The notes under the pieces are model-generated. The model was not told the origin of the DNA. It worked only from the letters and a program-made list of their open reading frames with translations, and searched no databases. 64,000 nucleotides of DNA from Heterohyrax brucei. Taxonomy: Eukaryota; Chordata; Mammalia; Hyracoidea; Procaviidae. A program made the position numbers and the translations under genes. The stretch covers positions 140,588,829 through 140,652,828 of the forward strand of contig CM053143.1 of assembly GCA_028571685.1 (NCBI GenBank), in the 5' to 3' direction. Numbering within the stretch: position 1 is the first letter of the stretch; each line of letters starts with the position of its first letter. Of this stretch, positions 10,676 to 22,160 are shown piece by piece.

Positions 10676-11940
10676 TCTGTATTATGGAATTGTGAAACAG
10701 GAATTGGGGGGACTTTGAAATATTCTTATGCCGCACTACTATTTTAAAAGTGAGGAGAGGAAAACAGAGACCCAAAGTGACTTCTCCAAAGCTGCTGAAA
10801 GTGGCAGTTGTTTTAACTTGTAGCCAAGTACTCTTTGATGTTTCAAACTGTCATGGCCTATAAACCGTGTGGTCTGATAAAATATTTGGTGGGGTAAAAT
10901 GAAAGGTTCCAGAATGTTCTAACTTTGTCACTGATTTTTTTTTTTTTTTCACTTTAAATATTTGCCTAGTTGGGAGGTGCAGGAAGCAAAGGCAAGACAT
11001 TAATAAACTAATAACAAAGCTGATTCAAATTCATATTTCAGATAACCCTAGCAGTTAATTTCAATACACAATAAATGCTAAAAACATGGAAAGATTTCAG
11101 AAGTACATAGTTATTATGTAAAGTAATTGAATCACTTGCAGATTAAAACAATTAGTCTCACTCCATGTGCAAATGAAGTTTTATATTTAGTAGGATTTGT
11201 TTTCTGGTTTATATTTGAAAAATTTGGAAAATATGATTTTGTCTCAAGTGAATTGCCAAGCCAGCCAAGTGCCTTCAAGTCGACATCCAATTTTGTAATC
11301 TCTACAAACCAGAAATTCAAAAATTCAAATGAGCCTCAAGTATATGGCATTGCATGTCTTTGTTTTAAGAAATACCATTTATTCTTGCACTAATAATATT
11401 TACTTTCTACTTAAGTGGAAAAATTACTAACTCTGAAAATGTTTTGAAGTCTTTGCTATTTTTTTTAGTACTTTATGTGTTATTGTTCTTCAGTTTAAAT
11501 TCCTGTGGAAGTCTACAGGGACGCCTGAAATGTGCAGCCAGTATTGGGGCACAAGTTTTGTCTGTAGTCGGCTGAATAGGAAGCCCCAGAGTGAACTGAA
11601 ATTGGAGCTGAGTCAGACTTGCTATAGTCAGTGTGGTGAAACGGCCTGTTGCCGACATGTCCATCAGTCACGAGTGCTGCACTGCGTAGGCAGTGCATTT
11701 GCATAAATGATATGAAACGTTATTATAAACAAAAATAAACCTTGCCAGCTGCACTCAACAAAAGACATTGCTTTTGTCTGAGGACAAGAGGTGGCGGGGG
11801 GGGACTCATCGACACTGACTCAGACCCTTTTCCTTGGTGGTGAGTTTATGGTGGAATCCTTCTCCTCCTCACCCTCTGCACTGCCAGGACTCTTGACAAA
11901 ATGAAAAATATACCAGTTTCTTGTCTCCATTCATTTCTTG
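10676..11940. other. Intron, no gene recognised
   Basis: AT-rich unique sequence with a poly-T tract at 10936-10949. ORFs at 11127-11393 and on the opposite strand are mirror readings without family features. Confidence 0.5.
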
Positions 11941-11954
11941 CTAGTAGATAATTT

Positions 11955-12723
11955 TTTTTTTTTTAATTTAACATGACTGAGTGAAAATGTACACTCCCGT
12001 ATAAATTTACAAACCCACCTATATGCAGCTTCCACTGCTCTCCCTGTCTGGGTAACAGCACACTATTCCTCTCTGCTCCACACATGTCTCATACTCCCAA
12101 CAGCCTCCTTTCCCCTCCCCTCCACCCACTCTCCTTCCTCCCGCCAGAGGTCAGCAGGATGATATCCTATAGATGTATAGAACCATAAAGTGCATCCAAT
12201 ATATGGTCGCTCTGCATTGCCAAGTCCAATCCATTCCTGTCCAAAGAGTAGACCTTTGCTATAATTTATGGGTAAGGGCAGCATCAGGGCCGGCAGCCAT
12301 GCTCTCAGGGGAACCCCGAAACCGCTGGACCATCAATTGAGGTCTTTTAGTGGAGATCTCAGGATGCACCCCTTTTTATTCTTGTGTTGCCAGTGAGACT
12401 CAACCTAGTGAGCTCCATCGTGGCTATCACTGGTGGTGGCCAGGCACCATCCGGTTCTTCTGGTTCCAAGTCGATGAAGGCACCCACTCTTGTGGGTCTC
12501 TCTGTCTTCTAGATTGTCTTTACCGCATGTCATTTTGGTCCTCAGTGAGCATCCGTTCCTGCTGAGTTGGGACCATTTGCTGTGTCCTCGGATGGCAGCT
12601 TGGCAGCTTTTAAGACCCCCAGACGCCACTCACCAATGTGGGGTGCAGAGAGCTCTCAGCAAAACACTAGTTGTGCCAATTGGCCTTCATTTCACCTAAG
12701 AGCATGGTCCCCTGCCCCCTGCT
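11955..12723 (-). mobile_element. L1 LINE 3' end (copy A)
   Basis: On the minus strand this is the 3' untranslated region of the afrotherian L1 seen four more times here. The poly-A tail is the T run near 11952-11964. It is flanked by CTAGTAGATAATTT (11941-11954) and CTAGTGGGTAATTT (12724-12737), a 14-bp target duplication with two transitions. Strongly 5'-truncated, no ORF. Confidence 0.87.
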
Positions 12724-12737
12724 CTAGTGGGTAATTT

Positions 12738-13434
12738 AATCAGTTAATTGGAATAGCAATGGAAAATAGTTGATTCATTTAATCAGCACATCTTGAACAC
12801 TTTAGGAGCACGCTCGGTACTGTAATAGATACTAAGGGTATAAAGGTGACTAGTATTCAGGATTTTTGAAGATACTGTTCTGTGAATCCAGCTTTTACTA
12901 TCGTTACTGAGGAGTCTGCAGGTGCTGAGATGTCGGCTCCATTATAGCTGATCCATTTTTATTTGGCTGCTTTTCAGATTTGTGTGTGTGTGTGTGTGTG
13001 TGTTTTCTAAATTTTATTATGATGTCTAATTCTGGATTTCTTTACATTTGCCCTGCTTGGCATAAATTGTACTTCAGTGTCTGTATGTTTATGTTTTTCA
13101 TCAGTTCTGGAAAACTCGCACATTGTATCTTCCAGTATTACCATTTTTTCTGCAAGTAACACCTCACATAAATGATGTTTATAGCAACTAGGAAAATAAT
13201 GTTCAATGGGGTAGCACAGTTGATGAAAATATGTAATATGTGCTTTATTGCAGCAAAAATGCTGTATGTCTTTCCTATACTTTCTTTCTGGAACTCTAGA
13301 TAAACAAGTTTTATATCTCTACATTCAATATACTTTTCATAGTTTATGTCTACTTTTGTTTCTTTGCTGTAGTCTTGATAATTTTTATTCTCTATTTCAC
13401 TATTTTTGACTGTATTATTATTTTTACTATTTTT
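12738..13434. other. Intron with a weak ancient repeat trace
   Basis: The segment 12768-12862 resembles the ancient ATTCATTTAA...GGGTATAAAG type repeat end. Otherwise AT-rich, with the GT tract at 12979. Confidence 0.4.
12979..13002. repeat. (GT)n microsatellite
   Basis: About eleven GT units. Confidence 0.95.
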
Positions 13435-14207
13435 ACTTTTTTAAAATTATGATTGAATGAAAATGTACATTCCCATATAAATTTGCATGCTCACCTATAT
13501 GCAGCTCCCGCTGCTCTCCCTGACTGGTGACTGCACACATTAGTAAGAAGATCAATATTAACTGGACTTCAACACAACTTGAGTACTCCTCCCATCTTAA
13601 CCCAATATTTTAAGGACAGAGTAGCTGGGGTGGGGGGGCTGGGGACCATGCTGTCAGGCAAAATCGAGGCCAATTGGTACAACTAGCATTTTGTTAGTGA
13701 GGACTTTCTGCACCCTACATTGGTGAGTGGCATCTGGGGTCTTAAAAGCTGCTAAGCTGCCATCTGAGGGTACAGCAAATGGTCCCAACTCAGCAGGAAC
13801 GGATGATCACCGAGGTCCATAATGACATGGGGGAAGGAGAACCCAGAAGACAGAGAGACCCACGTGAGTGGGTGTCTACATCAACTTGTGACCAGAAGAA
13901 TCAGATGGTGCCCGGCCACCACCAGTGATAGCTGTGATGGAGCTCACAAAGTTGAGTCTCACTGGCAACACAAGAATAAAAAGGGATGCACCCTGAGATC
14001 TCCACTAAAAGATTGCAATTGATGGTCCCGGGGTTCAGAGTTGCCCTGGGAGCATGGCCCCTGGCCCTGATGTTGCTCCTGTCCATAAATCATAATGAAG
14101 GTCAACTCTTCAGACAGCAATGGATTGGACTTGGCAACACAGAGTGACCACATTTTGTGGGTGCTTTATGGTTCTATGCATCTATAGGATGATGTCCTGC
14201 TGACCTT
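13435..14207. mobile_element. L1 LINE with 5' inversion (copy B)
   Basis: Positions 13435-13538 are the extreme 3' end on the minus strand (tail, GAATGAAAATGTACATTCCC). From about 13533 the orientation flips: 13541-14207 is upstream 3' UTR in + orientation, beginning with the distal part (ATCAATATTAACTGGACTTC) and finishing at CTATAGGATGATGTCCTGCT. About 80 bp of the consensus between the two arms is missing. The junction shows a shared GCACAC. This is the classic twin-priming product. Confidence 0.85.
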
Positions 14208-15679
14208 CACTGTATTATCTGAAGTCAGTATTTGAGATTTTTAAGTTCAGCTACAGTGTCTTCCATACTTAAAGAAAAGTTTGTTAAAGATTGTTGTTAA
14301 TTTTTTTATTTTGATCTTTTATTTCTTTGAATATTCCATATATGCACACACTCTTCACTTAATCTACATAGTTAGGTCCCAAAGACCAGGTTGTTGTGTG
14401 AAAATTTGCATTATGAAAAAATAGATAATAATCATGTGAGAGCACAGAGTGGAAGATGACCATGTCCTTACATAAATGCCAGATTACATTGTTACATAAA
14501 TGCCAAACCATTGAGAATCGTGGCCCAGCCAAGTTAACATATAGCCTTAACGCTCACAGCCAGCATTACTGTTGCCTTACACTGTGTCTGTTACTGCCAG
14601 GTGTACGTAGTTAGTGCACAAGGGTCAGATAGCAGCTCTTTTTTTACTATTGTAAATGTGGAATGTTGGATAATGAGATAGTAAGTGAGGAGAAGGTGTA
14701 ATTAGTTTATATTCCTTAATTAAGAATTTCCGTATTGTCATCATTGGGGTCTGAATCTTTTGTATGGGTTTCTATTGACTCATTTACAACTTGTTTCTTT
14801 GTGAAATTTTGTAATTTTTTTGTGCTGGGTTCACCTCTGGTGGAATAATCTTGGATAATTCTACAGGCACAAATTAGGGCTGCTTTCTTTCAGCAAGTAT
14901 TTCAATTGAGTTCTCACTAGGGATCATCAGGCACTCTACCAATCTGCTACTGTATTAGCCCACTTCAGGGTTTTGGATTAATGTAGGAGTCACAAGTTTA
15001 GCTTGCCCACCTTGAAGGAGAACTAAGGCCAAATTTCTGGATTCCGATGTAGAAGCCAGTAGTTTTCCTAAGGCAATTCCAGTGTTCTGTGCAAAGCCTT
15101 GTTTCACCTCACAGCTTTTTTTGTTTTTTCTCTTGCTCATGCATATTTTACTTAAATTCTTGTAAGCCAGCAGTGAGTTAAAGTATAAGTTTATTGTCAT
15201 TTATCCTGGATATGATTGTACTGTAGCAAGAAGGCGTAACATTTCTCATGAAACTGAGTGATTCATTTTGTATATCGTCCCCTACCCCAACAATCTGAGT
15301 GTTGTTGAAAATATGAATGACATAATTATTCTTGAAATTTTTTAAATAATCAAATACTTTTATTGGGTGAAACTGTAAGTTACAGAGACTAGTCCCATGT
15401 AAAGAAAAGACTGTTTTTCTCTTCTGTCAGTATAATTGATGCAAATCTTTATTTGGTACTCTCTTTATTCTTGGTTAATATATTTTTAAGTTTTTTTTTT
15501 TAAACAAAATTAAAACTAATCAAGTATTTTGGTTTACTTGCCAGATTCCTATGTGAATCACAAGTATACCGTTCAGTATGGCCCACAAGATGTTCCAAGG
15601 GGCTTTTGAATGCTTAAGCAGATTCATTCACTGGGGCTATAAAATTAACATTCTTATCTAGTTTCCTCAGAAAGCTGTT
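14208..15679. other. Unclassified, possibly a decayed DNA transposon
   Basis: 14340-15290 has the texture of an old repeat (CACTTAATCTACATAGTTAGGTCCCAAAGACCAGG near 14356, in shorter pieces). I cannot name a family. The minus ORF 14955-15200 has no motif I recognise. Confidence 0.35.
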
Positions 15680-15800
15680 TGGAAAAGCAGAAAGCAGAAG
15701 ACATTTAGTCAGCCAAAGGTTCAATTCCCTGTTCTGCCTCATGCTGATTAAATGATCCTGGACAAGCAATGTTGCATTCCAAGAGCTTCAGCAATCACAC
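15680..15800 (+). repeat. MIR SINE, 5' part (probable)
   Basis: GGTTCAATTCCCTGTTCTGCC followed by GATCCTGGACAAGCAATGTT matches the MIR B-box and core order, with heavy divergence. Confidence 0.55.
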
Positions 15801-15899
15801 CTGGAAAAGAAGGCCTATTTGCAAAATTGTTTTAAGCCAAGAAAAGGATCAACAATAAGATATATGAAATCAATGTTCGGCAAATGAAATCTACTATTG

Positions 15900-16164
15900 T
15901 TACTGTGAATCTGTCTCAGGGCCTTTTCCCTTGCTGTTCTCTTTTCCTGAAACAGTTTTCCCCCAGATATCCTTGTGGTTCACCTGTTGTCTCCTTCACT
16001 TTATGACTCATTTGTCATCTCCTTTAGCTTGTTACTTAAACGTGACTAGTCCGTGAGAACCAACCTGACAAATTGTAACAATCCTTATCAGTCCCAGCTC
16101 CCTGTATCCCCTATCTCTGCTTTGCTTTTCTCCACAGAACTCCCACCATCTGTGTACTTATTTA
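15900..16164 (+). repeat. L2 LINE fragment
   Basis: CAGGGCCTTTTCCCTTGCTGTTC is the conserved block of L2 near its 3' end, followed by the CTCCTTCACTTTATGACTC-like text. It is interrupted at 16165 by a Tigger element. Confidence 0.75.
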
Positions 16165-16297
16165 TAGGCATGCCTCAGATGTGTCATGGGTTTGGATCCA
16201 GACCACTGCAACTAGCACAAGAAAGACAGTCACACTTTTTTTTTTTTGTTTCCCAGTGCATATACAAGTTATGTTTACACTATACTATAGTCTGTTT

Positions 16298-16446
16298 GGA
16301 GCCCTGGTGGTGCAATGGTTAGAAGCTTGATTGCCAACCAAAAGTTCAGCAGTTTGAATCCATGAACTGCCCCTTGGAAACTCAGTGGGGCTGTTCTACT
16401 CTGTGCTGTATGAGTCGGAATTGACTTGACAACAGGTTTGGCTTTT
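16298..16446 (+). repeat. AfroSINE inserted in Tigger1
   Basis: Head GGAGCCCTGGTGGTGCAATGG, tail GAGTCGGAATTGACTTGACA. Tigger sequence ACTATACTATAGTCTG / AGTAGTCTATTAAATG resumes on either side, with a short duplicated TAGTCTRTT. Confidence 0.92.
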
Positions 16447-17168
16447 TCATTTTAGTAGTCTATTAAATGTGCACTTGTGTCATCCTGTCCAAAACAATAA
16501 TATGCTTACTTAGAAAATGCTGTATTGCTAACACCTGAGGAATCAATCTTTTTGCTGTTGGAGGGTCCTGCTTTGATGTGAAGGCTGCTGATTGATCAGA
16601 GCGGTAGTTGCTGTAGGTTACAGCAGCTGTGGCAGTTTCTAGAAGTTTGCCTCATCAATTGACTTCCTTTCACAAAAGATTTCCCTGTAGCATGTGATGC
16701 TGTTTGATAGTGTTTTACATACAGTAGAACTCCCTTAAAAATTGAAGTCACTTTTCAAACACTGATGCTGTTTTCACCCTAAGTTCGTATACTGTTCTGC
16801 ATCCTTTGTTGTCATTTCAGGACTGTTTCTAGCATCTTCAGTAGGATTAGATTCCATCTCAAGAAACCACTTTCTTTTCTTGTTCATAAGAAGCAACATC
16901 TTATCTGTTTAAGTTTTATCATGACGTTGCAGCAGTTCAGTCACATCCTCAGGCTCCACTTCCAATTCTAGTTCTCTTGCTATTTCTACCACTACGGTAA
17001 CTTCCTTCCCTGACGTCTTGAACCTCTTAAAGCCCTTGGTAAGGGTTGGAATCAACTTCTTCCAAATTTAATGTTGATGTTTTGTTAACATTGCTATTTT
17101 GATCTCTTGCTGTGATTCATGAATGTTCTTAATGACATCTAGAATGGTGAATCCTTTTCAGCATGTTT

Positions 17169-17351
17169 TCAGTTTACTTTGTCCATAGAATCACTATCTA
17201 TGGCAGAGGAATCCCTGTCTATAGCCTTGCAAAATGTATTTCTTAAATAATAAGATTTGAAAGTCAGAATTTTCCTTTGATCCATAGTTTGCAGAATTGA
17301 TGTTGTGTTAGCAGGCATGAAAACAACATTAATCTCTTTATACATCTCCAT
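17169..17351 (-). pseudogene. Tigger transposase remnant (DDE domain piece)
   Basis: Starts [17 protein letters not shown] and runs through [20 protein letters not shown], the conserved block around the second/third catalytic acidic residues of pogo-type transposases. Stops on both sides; not functional. Confidence 0.85.
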
Positions 17352-18307
17352 CAGAGCTCTTGGGTGACAGGTGCACTGTCAGTGGGTGGTAATATTTTGA
17401 AAGAAATCTTTTTTTTCTGGGCAGTAAGTATCAACAGTGGGCTTAAAATAGTAAACCATGTTGTAAGCAGATGTGCTGTCATCTAGGCTTTGTTGTCCCA
17501 TTTATAGAGCACAGGCAGAATAGATTTAGCATAATTCTTAAGGGCGCTAGGATTTTCGAAATGGTAAATGAGCTCTGGCTTCAACTTAAAGTCACCAGCT
17601 GCATTATCCCCTCACAAGAGAATCAGCCTGTCCTTGGAAGCTTTGAGCTGAGGCGCTGACTTCTCATTTCTAGCTATGAGAGCCCTGCATTATATCTTCT
17701 GCTATCAGCTGTTTCATCTACACTGAAAATCTGTTGTTCAGTGTAGCCACCTTTGTCAGTTAGCTGGATCTTCTGAAGAACTCGCTGCAGCTTCTCGATC
17801 AGCACTTGCTCCTTCACCTCGTGTTTTTATGTTATAGAGACGGCTTTCTGCTAGCTTCAGGCTTCTGCAGCCTCCTCACTTCTCTCAGTCATCAAGGAAT
17901 TAAAGAGAGTTAGGACCTTGCTCTGGATTAGACTTTGGTTTAAGGGAATTTTGTGGGTGGTTTGTTCTTCTTACGTAGACCACTGAAACTTTCTTTGTAT
18001 CAAACAGGAAAACTGGCTCTCCTCTCAGTCTTGTGTTCATTGGAGTAGCTCTTCTAATTTCCTTCAAGGACATTTCCTTTGCATTCACAACTTTGCTAAC
18101 TATTTGACACAAGAGGCCTAGTTTGGGCCTGTATTGGCTTTATCGTGCCTTCCTTACTAAAGGTAATCATTTCTAGCTTTTGATTTAAAAGTGAGAGATA
18201 CGTGACTGTTCTTTTCACTTGAGACTTAGAAGCTGTGGTATGGTTATTAATTGGTTTAATTCTGGTGGTGTCATGTCTCAGGGAACAGGGAAGTCCTAGG
18301 AGAGGAA

Positions 18308-18467
18308 GGGAACCCTGGTGGTTCAGTGATTAGGAATTTGCTGATGGAAAAGTGGCAGATCAGATATACTAGCCACTCACTGGAAACCCTGTGGAGCAGT
18401 TCTGCTCTGTCCTGCAGGGTTGCTGTGAATCACACTGAACTCAATGGCAGTGACTCTGGTTTTCAGT
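18308..18467 (+). repeat. AfroSINE inserted in Tigger1
   Basis: Head GGGAACCCTGGTGGTTCAGTG, tail ending CTCAATGGCAGTGACTCTGG. The Tigger flanks (CTAGGAGAGGAA and AGAGAGGGAGAGAGACAG) are continuous apart from this insert. Confidence 0.9.
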
Positions 18468-18627
18468 TTAAGAGAGGGAGAGAGACAGGGGAATGGCCAG
18501 TCAGTGAAGTAGTGCACACATAACTAAGTTTGCCATCTTACATGTGTGTGATTCATGGCACCCCAAAACAATTATAATAGTAATATCAAAGATCACTTAT
18601 CACAGATTACCATAGCAGATATTTTGT

Positions 18628-18880
18628 TGTTGTCAGGTGCTGTTGAATTGCTTCTAACTCATAGTGACCCTACCTACGCATAATAGAATGAAATGCAGTG
18701 GTCCGTTATTGCAGCCACTGCGTCAGTCCATCTCTTTGAGAGTCTTTCTCCTTTTTACTGACCCTCCGTGTTACTGAGTATGATATCCATCTCCAGGAAC
18801 TGGTCTGTCTTGACAATATATTCAAAGTATGTGAGATGTAGTCTTGCCATCCTTGCTTCTAAGGAACATTGATTGTGTTT
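18628..18880 (-). mobile_element. RTE-type LINE 3' fragment inserted in Tigger1
   Basis: On the minus strand this is the RTE 3' end. At its left it carries the tail TGTTGTTGTCAGGTGCTGTT, then TTGCAGCCACTGCGTCAGTCC and CCATCCTTGCTTCTAAGGAAC. Tigger text resumes at about 18890. Confidence 0.82.
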
Positions 18881-19727
18881 ATAACAAGCATCATAATAAT
18901 GAAAAAATCTGAAGTATTGTGAGATTTACCCAAATGCAACATGGAAACAAAGTGAGCACATGCAGTTGGCAAACTGGCCCTGATGGACTTGTTCTATGCA
19001 GGGTTGCTACAAATGTCCAATACATAAAAAAATACACTATCTGTGAAGTTTAACAAAGCAAAGCATGATAAAATGAGGTATGCCTGGACTTTGTCTATTG
19101 TTCCAATAACTCTTGAGGTAAGTTTTATTGGTTTAGGATAAGTTTTTACACTAAAATTATAATTATGATCACTATTGTTATTTCCTAACTTTTAGTCTCA
19201 GACCTTGACTGCAATTTAGCATGTTTACCAGAATCCAAATTCCTGACTCTGCTTAGTAATTGTTTTCCGTACTAGTTTCCTATTGCTGTTGTAGCAGATC
19301 ACCACAATCGTAGTGGTTTAATGTAACACAGATTCGTTACCTTAGAGTTCTGAAGATAAGAAGTCAAAATGGGTTACGTAGGACGGTCTTAGTTATCTAG
19401 TTGTTGCTATAACAGAAATATAAGTGGGTGACTTTAATGAGCTGAAATTTACAGTTTAGGAAGCTACAAGTCCAAAGTCAGGGCCCAGGCTATAGGGGAA
19501 GTCTCTCTCCGTGTCCACTCAGGGCATAAGCTCTTTTCAGCTTCTGTTCCTAGATCCTTAGGATCTATGACTTGTATCTTCCTCTGTCTGTGCTTGCCTC
19601 TTTACTTTATTTCCTCTTTCATTTCTCAAAAGAAATTGATTTAAGGCACACCCTACACTAATACTCTCTCATTAACATAACAGAGAAACCGGTTCCCAAA
19701 TGGGATTACAACTACAAGTATACCAAA

Positions 19728-19880
19728 AACAAACAAACAAAAAACCCCAAACCTGTTGCCCTTAAATGAATTCTGACTCATAATAACCCTATATGACACA
19801 GTAAAATTGCCCCATAGGGTTTCCAAAGAGTCGCTAGTGGATTAAATGACAAACTTTTTTGTTGCCACCAGGGATCCAGC
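19728..19880 (-). repeat. AfroSINE in the nested LTR
   Basis: Preceded by AAACAAACAAACAAAAA tail text. It contains GAATTCTGACTCATAATAACC and GTTGCCACCAGGGA at the head end. The B-box half is shortened. Confidence 0.85.
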
Positions 19881-19897
19881 CAATGAGGATTTACACC

Positions 19898-20043
19898 CAA
19901 AAGCCAAACCCACTGCCACTGAGTTGAAACCAACTCATACTGAACCTGTAGGTCAGAGTAGTTTCCAGGGAGTGCCTGGCGAATTTGAACTGCTGACCTT
20001 TTGGTTAGATGACATGGCTCTTCACCACGATGCCACTAGGATT
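19898..20043 (-). repeat. AfroSINE in the nested LTR (second)
   Basis: AAACCCACTGCCACTGAGTTG to GCCACTAGG. Flanked by AGGATTTAC (19888) and AGGATTTAT (20038), a short target duplication. Confidence 0.88.
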
Positions 20044-20347
20044 TATAACATATATATTTTTGGGAGTACAGTTCAATGTGTAACACAGGATTAAAACCAT
20101 TCTGTTGGTAGAGCTTTGTGCATTCCTTCTGAAAGTTCTATGGGAGGACTGTTTCCTTGACATTTGCAGATCCTGGAGCCTGCTTGCCTTCCTTGTTTGG
20201 CTCGTGGCCCTTTCCTCCACTTTCAAAGGGTATGACTCTAACCTTTACATTGCCCTTTTTTCTTCACCCTTAGAAGGACCCTTGTGACATTGGGCCCATA
20301 AGAATAATCTGAGTTAATCTCCTAATCACAAGATTCTTTTGTAATAG

Positions 20348-20506
20348 AAAACTCATTGTCATTAAGTAGATTTCTACCCATAGCTACCCTATAGGACAAA
20401 GTAGAACTGGCCCCGTGGAGTTTCCAAGGTGTACCTGGTGGATTTGAACTGCTAACTTTTTGGTGAGCAGCCGTAACACTTAACTACTACACCACCAGGG
20501 TTTCCT
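20348..20506 (-). repeat. AfroSINE in the outer LTR
   Basis: Full-length minus copy, flanked by CTTTTGTAATAGAAA and CTTTTGCAATGGAAA, a 15-bp target duplication with two differences. Confidence 0.92.
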
Positions 20507-20627
20507 CTTTTGCAATGGAAAGTAGCATATTCACAGATTCTGCGGCTAGAACCTGGACATTTTTGGGTACCTTTAGTCTATCACAGTCTAAAAGTCCAAC
20601 TTGACATCTAGGTGCTCTGTGTGCTTC

Positions 20628-20765
20628 CTTTTCTATCCTGGGCAATTTACTCTGTATCTGTAGCTTAATTTCTTTGTTAGTAAAATAAAGATATTAATAT
20701 CCTATGTTGAGGGTTATTAAAATTAAGTGTGAAAATCCATATCATGTCTAACTTACTAACTGTTG
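20628..20765 (+). repeat. MIR SINE
   Basis: CTGGGCAATTTACTCTGTATC, then TTAGTAAAATAAAGATATTAAT and a GAGGGTTATTAAAATTAAGTG block in the MIR order. Confidence 0.75.
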
Positions 20766-20811
20766 AATACCTTATTTAAGAATTATAGATTTGCTTAGGG
20801 TATTAGACCCT

Positions 20812-21180
20812 AGAGCAGTGCTTTCAATAAAAATATAATGTGAGCCGCCGTGCAAGCCACACATCTAATTTTGTATTTCTAATAGTTAAAAGAAAAAGAA
20901 ACAGATGAAATTAACATTAACAATATATTTTATTTGGCCAAATATATCTGAAATAACCAAAGTATTATCTTTCAACATGAATCAATAAAAAATTATCAGT
21001 GATGTATATATTACATGTATATATTACATCTTTCCTAATTCTTCAAAATCTGCCATCTGTTTTACATTCATAATACATTTCAATTTGGATTAGTTACCTT
21101 TCAATAGCTAGTTTCAGTTAACCTCACTAGCTGCATGTGAGCTACCATACTGAACAGTACAAATTGAAAAGAACTGCTCT
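20812..21180. repeat. Ancient interspersed repeat, probable non-autonomous DNA element
   Basis: Begins CAGTGCTTTCAATAAAAATA and ends TACCATACTGAACAGTACA, with a central AT-rich region. The layout and text resemble an old mammalian repeat whose name I cannot assign with certainty. Confidence 0.55.
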
Positions 21181-21364
21181 TACTTCCTTGAATAACTACA
21201 GCACTTAATGTAATGCTGTTTTTTAAATTTTAAATATTCACAGAGAGTTCTGATTCTTGAAAACTGAAAGTAAGGGAGTTTCTCCCTTTACACAGTACCT
21301 CCTTCCCAACTGAAATAATTAAGGAAATTTTGGATAACCATCAAGACTGTGAAGGCCATATAAT

Positions 21365-21745
21365 GGTTTAAAGAGTGACTGGGGCTAGACCTGAAAAGGA
21401 AGGCATGCTGCTTTCCACAATGTAGACAGAAAAGACCTCTGAAGAGAGGACAGCTAAGCTGAAACCTGAAGGGTGAGATAGAATCCTCTCATCAACTCAG
21501 TCAATTTTTGCTATGGAAATATCTAGAAAAGATCATCCAAGCAGAGAGGATAATTGTAAGTGCGGAAGTCCTGAAGGGGAAACAGCGTAGAGCAGTTGAG
21601 GAATTGAATGGTGGCCCTTGGGAGTGGAGCATCCCGAATGAAGTGGGGAAGAATGAAGGTAGAAGAGGGAGATGGTTTGGGGTGGGGGATGGTGTTGCTG
21701 ATCACATGGGGCCCTGCAGGTCTGTGCAAGGAGTGTAGATTTCAT
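21365..21745 (+). repeat. Ancient mammalian repeat, family not named
   Basis: Contains AAGCTGAAACCTGAAGGGTG, CATCCAAGCAGAGAGGATAA and GGGCCCTGCAGGTCTGTG in an order I recognise from a common old repeat. Long runs of ORFs here (21508-21738) are chance readings. Confidence 0.5.
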
Positions 21746-21918
21746 TGCACACCATAGCTCTGTGGAACTAATACTCCATCAAACCTAAACCAATAATTAG
21801 ACCCCCTTTTTAATCACACTGATTAGTGTTTGTTTTTCAGTGATTGCATGAATGCAGGCAAGGACACTCTATTCCAAAATGTATACAAGTGTATACTTCC
21901 AGAGACAACACACGCAGA

Positions 21919-21919
21919 C

Positions 21920-21987
<68 letters not shown>
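21919..21987. repeat. (AC)n microsatellite
   Basis: Around 33 uninterrupted AC units. It produces artefactual poly-TH or poly-CV ORFs on both strands. Confidence 0.97.
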
Positions 21988-21989
<2 letters not shown>

Positions 21990-22160
21990 TCCTTCTACTT
22001 CCCTAATTTGTGTTTGTGGCTTCTTTAAGTATCTTTGTCCTGTTTTCCTAGAAAGTGGATTCTGAAGAAAATTTACATAGTAATGCTTTAAAGGGGAGGT
22101 GGAAGTGGGTAGAATCCTAAATGGCAAAGAATGAGAGAAAATGGAAAAAAATGAGCCAGC

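Larger units (their letters stand above)
16165..19086 (-). mobile_element. Tigger1-like DNA transposon, nearly full length, with nested insertions
   Basis: The left terminal repeat begins AGGCATGCCTCAGATGTGTC just inside a TA at 16163-16164, and the right end is GAGGTATGCCTG at 19086. The transposase lies on the minus strand. The 17169-17351 frame reads [18 protein letters not shown], the pogo/CENP-B-like DDE motif with a D near the end. Other frames are broken by stops, so it is inactive. About 2.4 kb of Tigger remains after removing the insertions at 16298-16446, 18308-18467 and 18628-18880. Confidence 0.93.
19385..20085 (-). mobile_element. Younger ERVL/MaLR-like LTR nested in the outer LTR
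   Basis: On the minus strand it starts TGTTACACATTGAACTGTAC at 20085 and ends CTAGATAACTAAGACC at 19385. The two edges are bordered by TAGGAC (19379) and CAGGAT (20086), a degenerate 5-6-bp target duplication. It contains two SINEs at 19728-19880 and 19898-20043. Same family as 8098-8504. Confidence 0.75.
19268..20585 (-). mobile_element. MaLR (MLT1-like) LTR split by a second LTR and a SINE
   Basis: Outer text in antisense: TAGTTTCCTATTGCTGTTGT at 19274 and CCTTGTTTGGCTCGTGGCC at about 20190. It continues with GACCCTTGTGACATTGGGCCC near 20280 and CATATTCACAGATTCTGCGG near 20530. The middle is occupied by 19385-20085 and a SINE at 20348-20506. Confidence 0.75.

Noticed and set aside
21837-22127. 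ORFs rich in TH or CV repeats
   Set aside because: They are readings of the (AC)n tract at 21919-21987.
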